From the NCBI GenBank assembly GCA_942491485.1, contig CALOAX010000018.1, positions 186,001-250,000 of the forward strand: DNA of 64,000 bases, given 5' to 3'. The notes under the pieces are model-generated. The model was not told the origin of the DNA and searched no databases. It saw only the letters and a program-made list of their open reading frames with translations. This document shows positions 44,020-51,313 of the stretch, one piece after another. Every line of letters begins with the position of its first letter. The first letter of the stretch is position 1. The stretch is from Desulfoluna sp942491485. GTDB lineage: Bacteria > Desulfobacterota > Desulfobacteria > Desulfobacterales > Desulfolunaceae. Made by a program: the position numbers and the translations under genes.

Positions 44020-44940
44020 TCAGTGAGCGACAATTTCAAGGGTGCCGCCGAGAATGGCCAGAGTGCTGTCGGTTTTCTTGATTTTGATAAAATCGCGATT
44101 GTTGTTGAAGGAGCTGCCTTCGGCGGTGATGCCGATGCTTTTAACAGAACCGGATTTCGCGATTTCAATGGTGGGCAGCCCGATGACTACACCGGAGACG
44201 GCGAAGTTGTCATACAGAGTACCAAACTCAACGACATCGGTATACTTGCCATCGGTTTTTGCGGATAAAACACTGTCAATGCCTGCTTTTGCAGGTGCAT
44301 TCAGAGTGAGATCACCACCAGCCGCATCAACATAAAGAAACTCAGCTTCGGTCATTGGCGTACCTGCAGTTGGACCATCGGGTACATTGCCAGCAGCAAG
44401 CGCTGCAGCGTATACTTGAGCTCCGATTCCACCAATGATATGAGCTGACGTGGCACCAGCTGGCAACCCAAACGATGTATCAACATTGAATTTTTTACCT
44501 TGCGTCATGATCGAGGCCGATCGTGCCACGTCGATGGTGAGGGCTTTCGACGTCAAGACAGTGGTGCCATTTGTCCCGTCCATTCCGTTAGCTAAGGCGA
44601 TGGCGTCGTAATCAGCAGCAAGGAACCCTTCGCGGTTACCCGCTTCGGCGAAGATTGCGCGGATTGTTGTGAGGGTCTCGGCACCATCGATGTAGATACC
44701 AGCCGCGTCTGAATGAGGCTCATCAATTGCATTGGTTGAGGTACCGCCGAGACCATCGGTATCCCTGTAGATGGTCTGGCCAACGGCCTGATACAAGGTA
44801 ACGTCATCAATTGCGATGGTGACACCGGCCTGACCGGTGGCGGATTTCATAGTGGAATCGGACATGGCTTCAAGGCCAAATGCCGAGGACGAGACCATTA
44901 GTGAGGCTCCAAGAATGACGCTGAGTGCTAACTTTTTCAT
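44020..44940 (-). CDS. FilA-like secreted protein, paralogue 3
   Basis: A 306-residue protein. Signal peptide LALSVILGASLMVSSSAFG, then LEAMSDSTMKSATGQAGVTI (TGQAG at 35-39) and AIDDVTLYQAVGQTIYRDTD. The mature region has beta-rich repeats with small residues. It ends LAILGGTLEIVAH. The start and the end both match paralogue 4, and both share VVIGLPTIEI near the C-terminus. The pattern agrees with the DUF6160/FilA type of secreted protein. Cleavage near TGQAG by the C39 peptidase is inferred. Confidence 0.88.
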   Translation of the reverse strand: MKKLALSVILGASLMVSSSAFGLEAMSDSTMKSATGQAGVTIAIDDVTLYQAVGQTIYRDTDGLGGTSTNAIDEPHSDAAGIYIDGAETLTTIRAIFAEAGNREGFLAADYDAIALANGMDGTNGTTVLTSKALTIDVARSASIMTQGKKFNVDTSFGLPAGATSAHIIGGIGAQVYAAALAAGNVPDGPTAGTPMTEAEFLYVDAAGGDLTLNAPAKAGIDSVLSAKTDGKYTDVVEFGTLYDNFAVSGVVIGLPTIEIAKSGSVKSIGITAEGSSFNNNRDFIKIKKTDSTLAILGGTLEIVAH

Positions 44941-45075
44941 ATTTATATCTCCATAGTCTTATAGACATAAATGGTGAGAGGTGTCAGGTCAGGTACGTTT
45001 TAGTTACGCTTTGTGGCAGGCCTGGCCCTGATTCTGTTACCGGATTTCGTCTGAGTATCGAATGGCCGCTGCTAC

Positions 45076-45771
45076 TTAGTGAGCAGCAATCTCCAGGGAC
45101 CCGCCCATGATAGTCATGACGCTGTCTTCTTTTTCAATTTGGATAAAGATGTTGTCAGTGTTTGCAACTTTATTGCCATCAGTATCGCAGGCAGTGATCC
45201 CAATTTGCTGGGTGTCACCCGTTTTACAGATTTCGATGGTGGGAAGGCCAATGACGACGGCTGCAACATTAGAGCCTTTAATAGCGGTACAGATGGGTGC
45301 TGCAGCTGCAACGTCGATAGAAAGGGCCGCAATTTCGATGTGATCTTTGAGTTCGATGCCTTCAGCATCAGTAGCATCAACCCTGTTACCCAAGGTTCCG
45401 TCGAGGATCAAATTGTAGCCGTCAGGTGTAACAGCTGTGCCATTAACTGTTGTAGTGGCTGCAAAGGCAGTTTTCAGAAAATTGCCACGATCCGTGTGAT
45501 CCAGCAGGGCGCGAATCGTGGTGAAGGTCTTTTTGCCGGTGATGGTGATTGCGGCGGCATCAGCTTCTGCCTCTGCAACACCGTCGGTATCAATGTACAT
45601 GGTCTCACCGACGGTCTGGTACAAGGTGACATCGTCCACAACGATGCTCACACCGGCCTGACCGGTGGCATCTTTCATAGTGTCAGCGCTCATGGCCGTT
45701 AAGGCAAACGATGAGAGGGGGGTAAATGCCAGTGCGGCTCCAACTACTAGACTGAGTGCCAATTTTTTCAT
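45076..45771 (-). CDS. FilA-like secreted protein, paralogue 4
   Basis: A 231-residue protein. Signal LALSLVVGAALAFTPLSSFA, then LTAMSADTMKDATGQAGVSI and VVDDVTLYQTVGETMYIDTD. The C-terminal half shares VVIGLPTIEICKTGDTQQIG and the end MTIMGGSLEIAAH with paralogue 3. AGGAGG stands seven bases before the ATG, which lies only 37 bases after the second riboswitch, so c-di-GMP control of translation is plausible. Two Cys residues occur in the mature part. Confidence 0.88.
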   Translation of the reverse strand: MKKLALSLVVGAALAFTPLSSFALTAMSADTMKDATGQAGVSIVVDDVTLYQTVGETMYIDTDGVAEAEADAAAITITGKKTFTTIRALLDHTDRGNFLKTAFAATTTVNGTAVTPDGYNLILDGTLGNRVDATDAEGIELKDHIEIAALSIDVAAAAPICTAIKGSNVAAVVIGLPTIEICKTGDTQQIGITACDTDGNKVANTDNIFIQIEKEDSVMTIMGGSLEIAAH

Positions 45772-45807
45772 CTTAAAACCTCCTGATTAATTAATTAGGA
45801 ATTAATT

Positions 45808-45905
45808 AGGCCAGAGGCGGCCCGACTATCCGTATTTCTCCTAAAAACACGGACTCGTGGCTTTCCGTCCCCGGATTACTCCGGGTTTGGCTTTTTCTGC
45901 GGCTG
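45808..45905 (-). ncRNA. c-di-GMP-I (GEMM) riboswitch, upstream of paralogue 4
   Basis: Minus-strand RNA: AAAGCCAAACC, CGGA-GUAA-UCCG, GGGACGGAAAGCC, ACGAGUCCGUG, and the receptor strand GUCGGGCCGCC. It matches the riboswitch at 43826 base by base in the conserved parts while helix bases differ. TATACA about 15 bases upstream could be the -10 box. The 3' side, GCCGCCUCUGGCC, lies close to the AGGAGG ribosome site of paralogue 4 and could mask it. Confidence 0.9.
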
Positions 45906-46665
45906 TGGTGGTGCCTGGGTACAACCTGTATAAAAATGAAAACTGTGGTTTCAGATCTAACTATGGCGACGGTGTTGGTTTAGTTTTTGAGGGAATTGAG
46001 TCGCCACAGGGAAAAGAGGTGCAGGGCATGGCATGTTGAATGGGTTGGGTCCGTACTGAGTCAGTTCGGTCACATGCACCTCTTTGATTGTGAATGGTTG
46101 GAATCGACCGTAGTCGTGTGTGACTGTATGTGTCTCGTTGTGAACTGTGTTTTATGTTTGGAACACAGATAGACTTAGTGTGAATGGTTTTTGATATGCC
46201 ACGCGCGATTTTATGTGTCAAATATTTTTTTGTAAGCGACGCTCGAATGGGTGTTTAAATATCTGGTTTTATTATTTAAATTAGTTTTATGGAGATGGAA
46301 ATCAAGTTCCGCGCCTTGTGCGGTTCACCAGGGCGGGGTTTCGAGTGGTTTTACCAATTGGTCAACAGTTTGCCGGTTCTTCGAAAGTATTGAAAATAAC
46401 GATGTTTGCGCTTAAAACCAAAATTCAAGTGTTTCCCATACAGGGAACGAATTTTCCTGCTTTTGACTGGTTGGTCAATAAAATCCAGTCATTTTTTACC
46501 GAATGGTAAACCCTTCTTAGTCATGGGGTCGGACCAGGCTAATTATCTGATAAATATAGGCATCATAATTAATTCCTGTTGAATTATTCTCTTAGTGCTT
46601 TATTATAGATGTAAGAATCACGATTTTGAGATTTGTTGCATGGTATCTACGAACGGGGGGGATCT
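45906..46665. other. 760-base AT-rich gap upstream of the second riboswitch
   Basis: It probably contains the promoter of the riboswitch-paralogue 4 transcript near its left end. Repeated TGTGTGACTG/TGTGAATGG-like words occur at 46080-46190. I see no gene: the short open frames at 45987 and 46318 have no ribosome site or family signature. Confidence 0.4.
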
Positions 46666-47325
46666 ATGGCAAGGGCTCATCGTCATTATTTGCCGGGCCA
46701 TGTCTGGCACATCACACATCGTTGTCATCAGCATGAGTTTCTGTTGAAATTTGCCCGGGATCGTCGCCGATGCACGGGGTGGCTGTTTGAGGCTAAAAAA
46801 CGCTATGGCCTCAGCGTGTTGAACTACATCGTCACATCCAACCATTTTCACCTTCTGGTGTACGATACCGGTACGCCCCGCATCATTCCCAAATCCCTCC
46901 AATTGATCGCTGGCCGAACGGCCCAGGAGTACAACCAGAGAAAGGGCCGGAAAGGCTCTTTTTGGGAAGACCGCTACCATGCAACGGCCGTTGCATGTGA
47001 TAGCCACCTGGCGGAGTGCCTTATCTATATAGATATGAATATGGTGCGGGCAGGGGTGGTGGAGAATCCTTCAGACTGGGAGTGTTCGGGGTACCACGAA
47101 AGTCTGATGCAACGGCAGAGGTATCGGATCATCGATTCCGATCGGTTGGTTCACCTTTTGGGCATGGAGGATGAGGCGTCGCTTGCTGAGCATCGGCGGC
47201 GGTGGATTGATGCCAAGATTCAGGGTGGCGGGATCCAGCGCGAGTCGGCGTGGACTCAAGGGGTTGCCGTGGGGGGCGAAGAGTTCCTTTTGGCGGTGAA
47301 AAAGCAGATGGGGGGAGGGGGCTAA
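46666..47325 (+). CDS. REP-associated tyrosine transposase (Y1/HUH, RAYT)
   Basis: A 219-residue single-strand transposase of the IS200/IS605-related TnpA_REP family. It begins RAHRHYLPGHVWHITHRCHQ, has the HUH motif in VTSNHFHLLVYD and the catalytic Tyr region CLIYIDMNMVRAGVV. SFWEDRYHATAV is the RAYT signature. There are no terminal IS ends; RAYTs move short REP hairpins, several families of which surround it (41450, 47355-47640). It is a plus-strand insertion in the minus-strand FilA-like cluster. Confidence 0.92.
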   Translation: MARAHRHYLPGHVWHITHRCHQHEFLLKFARDRRRCTGWLFEAKKRYGLSVLNYIVTSNHFHLLVYDTGTPRIIPKSLQLIAGRTAQEYNQRKGRKGSFWEDRYHATAVACDSHLAECLIYIDMNMVRAGVVENPSDWECSGYHESLMQRQRYRIIDSDRLVHLLGMEDEASLAEHRRRWIDAKIQGGGIQRESAWTQGVAVGGEEFLLAVKKQMGGGG

Positions 47326-47677
47326 AGGCAAAAGGTGAAAAGGCAAAAGGTGAAAAGGCAAAAGCGTTCTTCGTGCTTGGTTCTTGGTTCTTCGTTCAAG
47401 GAGTCGCTGCGCTCATCCATTGGAAAAAAAACGGTATCTATTCAGCTTGTGCCTCCGGCGGCCCTGCCGGGGGGCAAGCTTTTACCTGATCTAAAAAGTG
47501 GGTTTGACAAACAGGCCTTTAAAAATGGCCAGCTGAAACGCTCAATTTAAAGGCGGATGTGATTTGCCCCGAGGAACGAGGGGTAAAGCGAATCCGCAAC
47601 CTGCTTTCAAGGTGGCCCACCTTGCCGCCGGAGGCCGTTTTTTGGGAGTTGAATCGTTAGAGGCTTCTATCAGAAGC
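47326..47677. repeat. Repeat cluster beside the RAYT: GAAC tract and two R1 copies
   Basis: AAAGGTGAAAAGGCAAAAGG is repeated (47331-47365). GTTCTTCGTGCTTGGTTCTT follows (about 47366), then GCCTCCGGCGGCCCTGCCGG (about 47451) and an inverted R1 copy from 47555 (GCCCCGAGGAACGAGGGGTA ... CTTGCCGCCGGAGGC, ending about 47634). No gene. Confidence 0.7.
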
Positions 47678-47974
47678 TTATTGAGCCGCAAGAATCTTTA
47701 ATGGTTTAATGTTTGATAAGTTAACTCTTTTTCGAGCCTGCCACAACTCGTAGTTGTCTTGCATCGTAAGCCAGCTTTCTGGAGACCGCCCTATAACCTT
47801 AGAGAGCCGCAATGCCATTTCAGGTGAGACAGCACTTTTACCTTTGATAACCCGGTTAAGTGTTGATGGCGCTACCCCAAGTTGCGATGCGAGAAAGCGA
47901 CAACTGATATCATATGGCTCCATGTAAACAGAAACGATAAATTCCCCGGGGTGAGGAGGGTTGTGCATAGTCAT
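47678..47974 (-). CDS. higA: HigA-type antitoxin
   Basis: A 98-residue XRE-type protein of the HigA family: NPPHPGEFIVSVYMEPYDIS, helix-turn-helix FLASQLGVAPSTLNRVIKGK, and RLSKVIGRSPESWLTMQDNY. It neutralises HigB and represses the operon. Its start overlaps the toxin stop by four bases (ATGA), the classical higBA order with toxin first. Confidence 0.95.
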   Translation of the reverse strand: MTMHNPPHPGEFIVSVYMEPYDISCRFLASQLGVAPSTLNRVIKGKSAVSPEMALRLSKVIGRSPESWLTMQDNYELWQARKRVNLSNIKPLKILAAQ

Positions 47975-48252
47975 TGGTGGTAATCCTCATAGTTTAAAAT
48001 GTATGCATGACCATCTCTGAACTCGAATGTGATACGCCAGTTGGCGTTTACTGAGATAGACCACACACCTATACGATTTCCCGATAATTGGTGGAGTTTG
48101 AAACCTGGAAGATTGATATCGTCTATTGTATGAGCGGTATCAACAGCAGTAAGTTGCATTCTAAGTTTTTTAGCATGGCCTGCTTGGATTCCCGTTTTCC
48201 GACCCGTTTCAAAGAATAGTTTCAGCCCCTTATGCTTGAACGATTTAATCAT
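47971..48252 (-). CDS. higB: HigB-type toxin (RelE-fold mRNA interferase)
   Basis: A 93-residue toxin: MIKSFKHKGLKLFFETG, HAKKLRMQLTAVDTA, LPGFKLHQLSGNRIGVWSIS and WRITFEFRDGHAYILNYEDYH. These match HigB, which cleaves mRNA on the ribosome. Start ATG 48252; the frame upstream to 48291 is not needed. Confidence 0.95.
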   Translation of the reverse strand: MIKSFKHKGLKLFFETGRKTGIQAGHAKKLRMQLTAVDTAHTIDDINLPGFKLHQLSGNRIGVWSISVNANWRITFEFRDGHAYILNYEDYHQ

Positions 48253-48436
48253 GATAAAATTGTATTGTGTTGCGCAACACGAATCAAGCAAAATGTTCGA
48301 ATTTAGCCGCTAATGTTGAAGGTAACGAGACGGTTGGTGCAGAGCAGCATGGGGGGGCTAAAGGCGAAGGGCGAAGGGCTAAAGGTGATGGGTCGCTCCG
48401 TATCAGTTATTTTTGTCGATTTCATTATAAGTATAA

Positions 48437-48476
48437 AACTTGTATTATTGACATAAACCTATATAAAACTTATATA
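48437..48476 (+). promoter_or_regulatory. Promoter with direct repeats driving the RelE/XRE module, leaderless
   Basis: TTGACA (48448-48453), 17 bases, TATATA (48471-48476). The ATG of the toxin is at 48482, so transcription should start at or next to the start codon. TATAAAACTTGTATTA and TATAAAACTTATATAA are direct repeats overlapping the promoter and are probable operator sites for the antitoxin. Confidence 0.65.
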
Positions 48477-48481
48477 AATAT

Positions 48482-48736
48482 ATGAACTCACTTGAATGGA
48501 CCCCAAGAGCGGTCAAGCAGATGAGGAAATTCGAAAGGTCTGATCAGAAGAAAATATTTACGGCCATACAAGGCCTTGCCCAGTGGCCGAATTGCCAGAA
48601 TGTGAAAGCTCTGACGAATCACAAGCACCCATACAGATTAAGGGTGGGACGCTTTCGGGTCTTCTTTGATGTGTTTACGGGTATTGAAATTGTCAGAATA
48701 GAGGAGGTGAAAAAGCGTAATGAAAGCACACACTAA
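48482..48736 (+). CDS. RelE/ParE-type toxin
   Basis: An 84-residue protein: LEWTPRAVKQMRKFERSDQK, HPYRLRVGRFRVFFDVFTGI and VRIEEVKKRNE. This is the RelE/ParE fold with the basic C-terminal end of mRNA interferases. It overlaps the following antitoxin gene by 17 bases. No ribosome site is visible, consistent with a leaderless message. Confidence 0.9.
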   Translation: MNSLEWTPRAVKQMRKFERSDQKKIFTAIQGLAQWPNCQNVKALTNHKHPYRLRVGRFRVFFDVFTGIEIVRIEEVKKRNESTH

Positions 48737-49058
48737 GCATCAAATTATTCATGACAGCAAAGGGAACCCTCTTTTTGCTGTCGTTCCTTATCCAGAGTAT
48801 GAGGATTTTCTCCTGTATCACCAGGAGAGGAAGGTCACAATTCCCAACGCCGTGGTGGAGTTGATGGTGATGCAGGAGTGCAGCCCCGTCAAAGCATGGA
48901 GGCAGTATAAGAAACTATCCCAGAAGGATGTTGCGGAGCGGATGGGTATCTCTCAGGCGGCTTTTTCTCAAATGGAGCAGCCGGATGCAAACCTTCGTAA
49001 GGAGACCCTGCGGAAAATTGCTCAGGCCCTTGGCGTCAGTATTGAGCAGGTCGAATAA
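48720..49058 (+). CDS. XRE-family antitoxin with N-terminal Phd-like segment
   Basis: A 112-residue protein. Residues 1-50 (QIIHDSKGNPLFAVVPYPEY) resemble a Phd-like toxin-binding part; residues about 55-110 form an XRE helix-turn-helix (YKKLSQKDVAERMGISQAAF). It starts inside the toxin gene after GAGGTG. It is the likely antitoxin and autorepressor. Confidence 0.9.
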   Translation: MKAHTKHQIIHDSKGNPLFAVVPYPEYEDFLLYHQERKVTIPNAVVELMVMQECSPVKAWRQYKKLSQKDVAERMGISQAAFSQMEQPDANLRKETLRKIAQALGVSIEQVE

Positions 49059-49361
49059 AAGCAGGGCTAAGGGTGATGAGTCGCTCCGTTCTGCCATGTT
49101 TAAATTTGATTCCCTTTTATTCGCAGCCATGCACAGGAACTATGCGCCAGTTTCAACATGTTGAAACAACAATGTTATAGGTTCGCTATAACTGTCAACG
49201 TTATCGAATCTATGAAGACATATGACGTCAGCCACCAATGCATATTTTTTTCATAATTGATGGAACGTAGCGACTCCTCGAACGAAGAACCAAGCACGAA
49301 GAACGTTTTCTACAAACCCCGATATTTCTGAATTCAATCCAAAACAAAAATCATGTGGTTC
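49059..49361. repeat. Gap with a GAACCAAGCACGAAGAACG tract
   Basis: The tract at about 49277-49305 (ACTCCTCGAACGAAGAACCA then AGCACGAAGAACG) recurs at 31857, 41833, 47366 and 63840. AT-rich sequence otherwise; no gene. Confidence 0.5.
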
Positions 49362-49910
49362 TCAGTGCCCTGCAATTTCGACGATACCGCTTTGAATTGC
49401 CATGAGAGAGGCTTCCCTGGAGACGGCACCGAAGCTCTTGCCGTCGTCTTCTCCGTCGTTTGTGCTGAGAACAATGGTGTAGGACGCTTTTGGTGCAATG
49501 ATGACAAGTTTGGGGAGCTCCAATATCACGCTTGTTATCTGGGGTAGGCTAAGCTGGTCAGCGACATTGGTACCCGATGTATTAAACCCTTCAATGGCAG
49601 CGAGTATCGAGGGTGTTGCGTCCGGGTTGATCTTAAGAAACCGGTACGCCCAGCTAAGTATTCCCAGGTCCCCCAATCCGTCACCGCTGGCAATGGCGTC
49701 GTCTTCTCCGTATGCACCGTTAGGAAGCCCATCTTCCGTGTACCCAAAGGTTTTATAATATGCCTGCAGTAACTCTTCCGTGCTGCTACCGGCCGCTTGG
49801 CCCGTGGTTGCCTTGAGAGCGGTTTCGGACATGGGCGTAAAGGCCATGACTGCCAGGGGAAAGAAACTGACAGCGGTTCCGATGACAAGGGAAAGAAGTG
49901 CTTTTTTCAT
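49362..49910 (-). CDS. FilA-like secreted protein, paralogue 5
   Basis: A 182-residue protein. Signal LLSLVIGTAVSFFPLAVMA, then FTPMSETALKATTGQAAGSS, the TGQA motif with Ala in place of Gly. The mature part includes SLPQITSVILELPKLVII and ends SLMAIQSGIVEIAGH, the same C-terminal signature as paralogues 3, 4 and 6. No riboswitch is visible upstream; AACAGGCCA/TGGCCTGTT arms lie about 50-110 bases before the start. Confidence 0.85.
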   Translation of the reverse strand: MKKALLSLVIGTAVSFFPLAVMAFTPMSETALKATTGQAAGSSTEELLQAYYKTFGYTEDGLPNGAYGEDDAIASGDGLGDLGILSWAYRFLKINPDATPSILAAIEGFNTSGTNVADQLSLPQITSVILELPKLVIIAPKASYTIVLSTNDGEDDGKSFGAVSREASLMAIQSGIVEIAGH

Positions 49911-50590
49911 TCTGTACGCCCCCCAATGATTTAATTGATAGCATAGAAAAAGGTGAAACAGGCCACGTATACATGGATCGTGTGTTGTGCTGGCGACCTT
50001 GGCCTGTTGTCAGGGTCTGAGATGTTGCGATAAAATCAAGTGTTAAAGATGTTCGTTCAATGTTTCCAGAATAAAGGGGTTAAATAAACGTATGGACCAC
50101 GAAGAGCACGACGTACACGAAGAAAGACCAGAAATTTGTTTTTTGCGGCTCAGCCGCCTTCTTTGATTCAATGATTTTTGATTGGAGTTGGTCCTTCGAT
50201 TAACGCATAAGCCCTTTTAACGGTGAAAATTGGGTGTGGGTGGTTGAGTATAAGGGGACAGGAGACGGGTAAGGCAGCGTTGAGCTTTGGGGAGGGGTGG
50301 GGTGAAATGAAAAAGCGGATGACATTCGGAAACGATGGAAGGGGACAGTCCATACCCGTTGGGGGGCACAGATAACTCCTCAAAAAAGAGAGCAGACGAT
50401 AAAGGATTTCCACAGGAGTGGTAAGGTGTCGTTCGTGCTGTGAATGAGACGCAGGCGAGTTGAACTCGAATAAATCCGTTATAAACGGAGCTGAGTCAGT
50501 TTTAAATGATCAAAAATAATCTCACGCACAGTGTGTTGTGTCAACTGTTGATTATCTGTTAAATCAGCGGTCTCTTCAATTATTTATGGT
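49911..50590. other. 680-base gap between paralogues 5 and 6
   Basis: Contains the inverted arms AACAGGCCA and TGGCCTGTT (about 49957-50015) and a CACGAAGAGCACGACGTACA tract (about 50098). The open frame on the minus strand at 50168-50413 lacks any signature. No gene supported. Confidence 0.4.
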
Positions 50591-51313
50591 TCAATGGGTG
50601 GCGACTTCAATGATGCCGCTCTTTGTGGTCAGCTTGTTCACGCCTTTGGCGAATTTTCCTTTTTTTTCTTTCTCGCCTGAACCAATCTCGTAAGTTTGCG
50701 GTGTGTTCTGAAGGTCATAGGATGGGGGCTGATGAATGACCGTGTTCATGTGGGCCTGAGCAAGTCCGAGGTCTCTGCTGGAGGTGCCACGGGCAGTGAT
50801 TTCTTTAAGAATACTTCTGGTATCATCCATGGTGGGAAGGTCGCGGATGACAACAAGTGCTTTTTCCCAGGTGTGGGGCTTGTCTGCGGTGATATCGGCG
50901 TAGATCATCTCGGTCAGCTTTTCGACTGCAGCTTTTTGGCCGCGAGTTGAGACCATCTCGGCCTTATTCATTGATGGTCCTGAGGTTTCGCTGCTGCTGG
51001 TGTTTACCAGCCGGGTTAATGCCTGCAGGATGGCAGCGGATTCTCCATCTGTGAAAACGACCCCTGTATAGCCCAGGATGTCACTGGGGTCTTCCCCTGC
51101 ATACGCAATAAGGGTCTCAGCTTTAAGGGAATCGGTAGCGGTGCTCAGGTAGTCGTTGATTTCCTCCAACTCCACATCAACCATTGATTCCGCATCCCAT
51201 GTCATGGCTTTGAGTCCATGAACGGGGATTGCCTTCATCGCAATTGATGACACCGGGACGAGTGCGAGTGATGCGCCAAGGGCAAGGGCAAGTGCAAGGA
51301 GAGATTTTTTCAT
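50591..51313 (-). CDS. FilA-like secreted protein, paralogue 6 (divergent)
   Basis: A 240-residue protein. ATG 51313 follows AGGAGG by eight bases. Signal KSLLALALALGASLALVPVS, then a divergent MKAIPVHGLKAMTWDAESMV in place of the TGQAG motif. The mature part is more helical than in the others (AAVEKLTEMIYADITADKPH). It nevertheless ends KSGIIEVATH, matching the C-terminal signature of paralogues 3-5. The shared end with a changed start suggests that the C-terminal motif is the functional tag. Confidence 0.75.
   Translation of the reverse strand: MKKSLLALALALGASLALVPVSSIAMKAIPVHGLKAMTWDAESMVDVELEEINDYLSTATDSLKAETLIAYAGEDPSDILGYTGVVFTDGESAAILQALTRLVNTSSSETSGPSMNKAEMVSTRGQKAAVEKLTEMIYADITADKPHTWEKALVVIRDLPTMDDTRSILKEITARGTSSRDLGLAQAHMNTVIHQPPSYDLQNTPQTYEIGSGEKEKKGKFAKGVNKLTTKSGIIEVATH

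Noticed and set aside
49265..49310. GAACCAAGCACGAAGAACG tracts as a CRISPR array
   Set aside because: The units are short, imperfect and directly adjacent, without unique spacers of constant length, and no cas gene is present.
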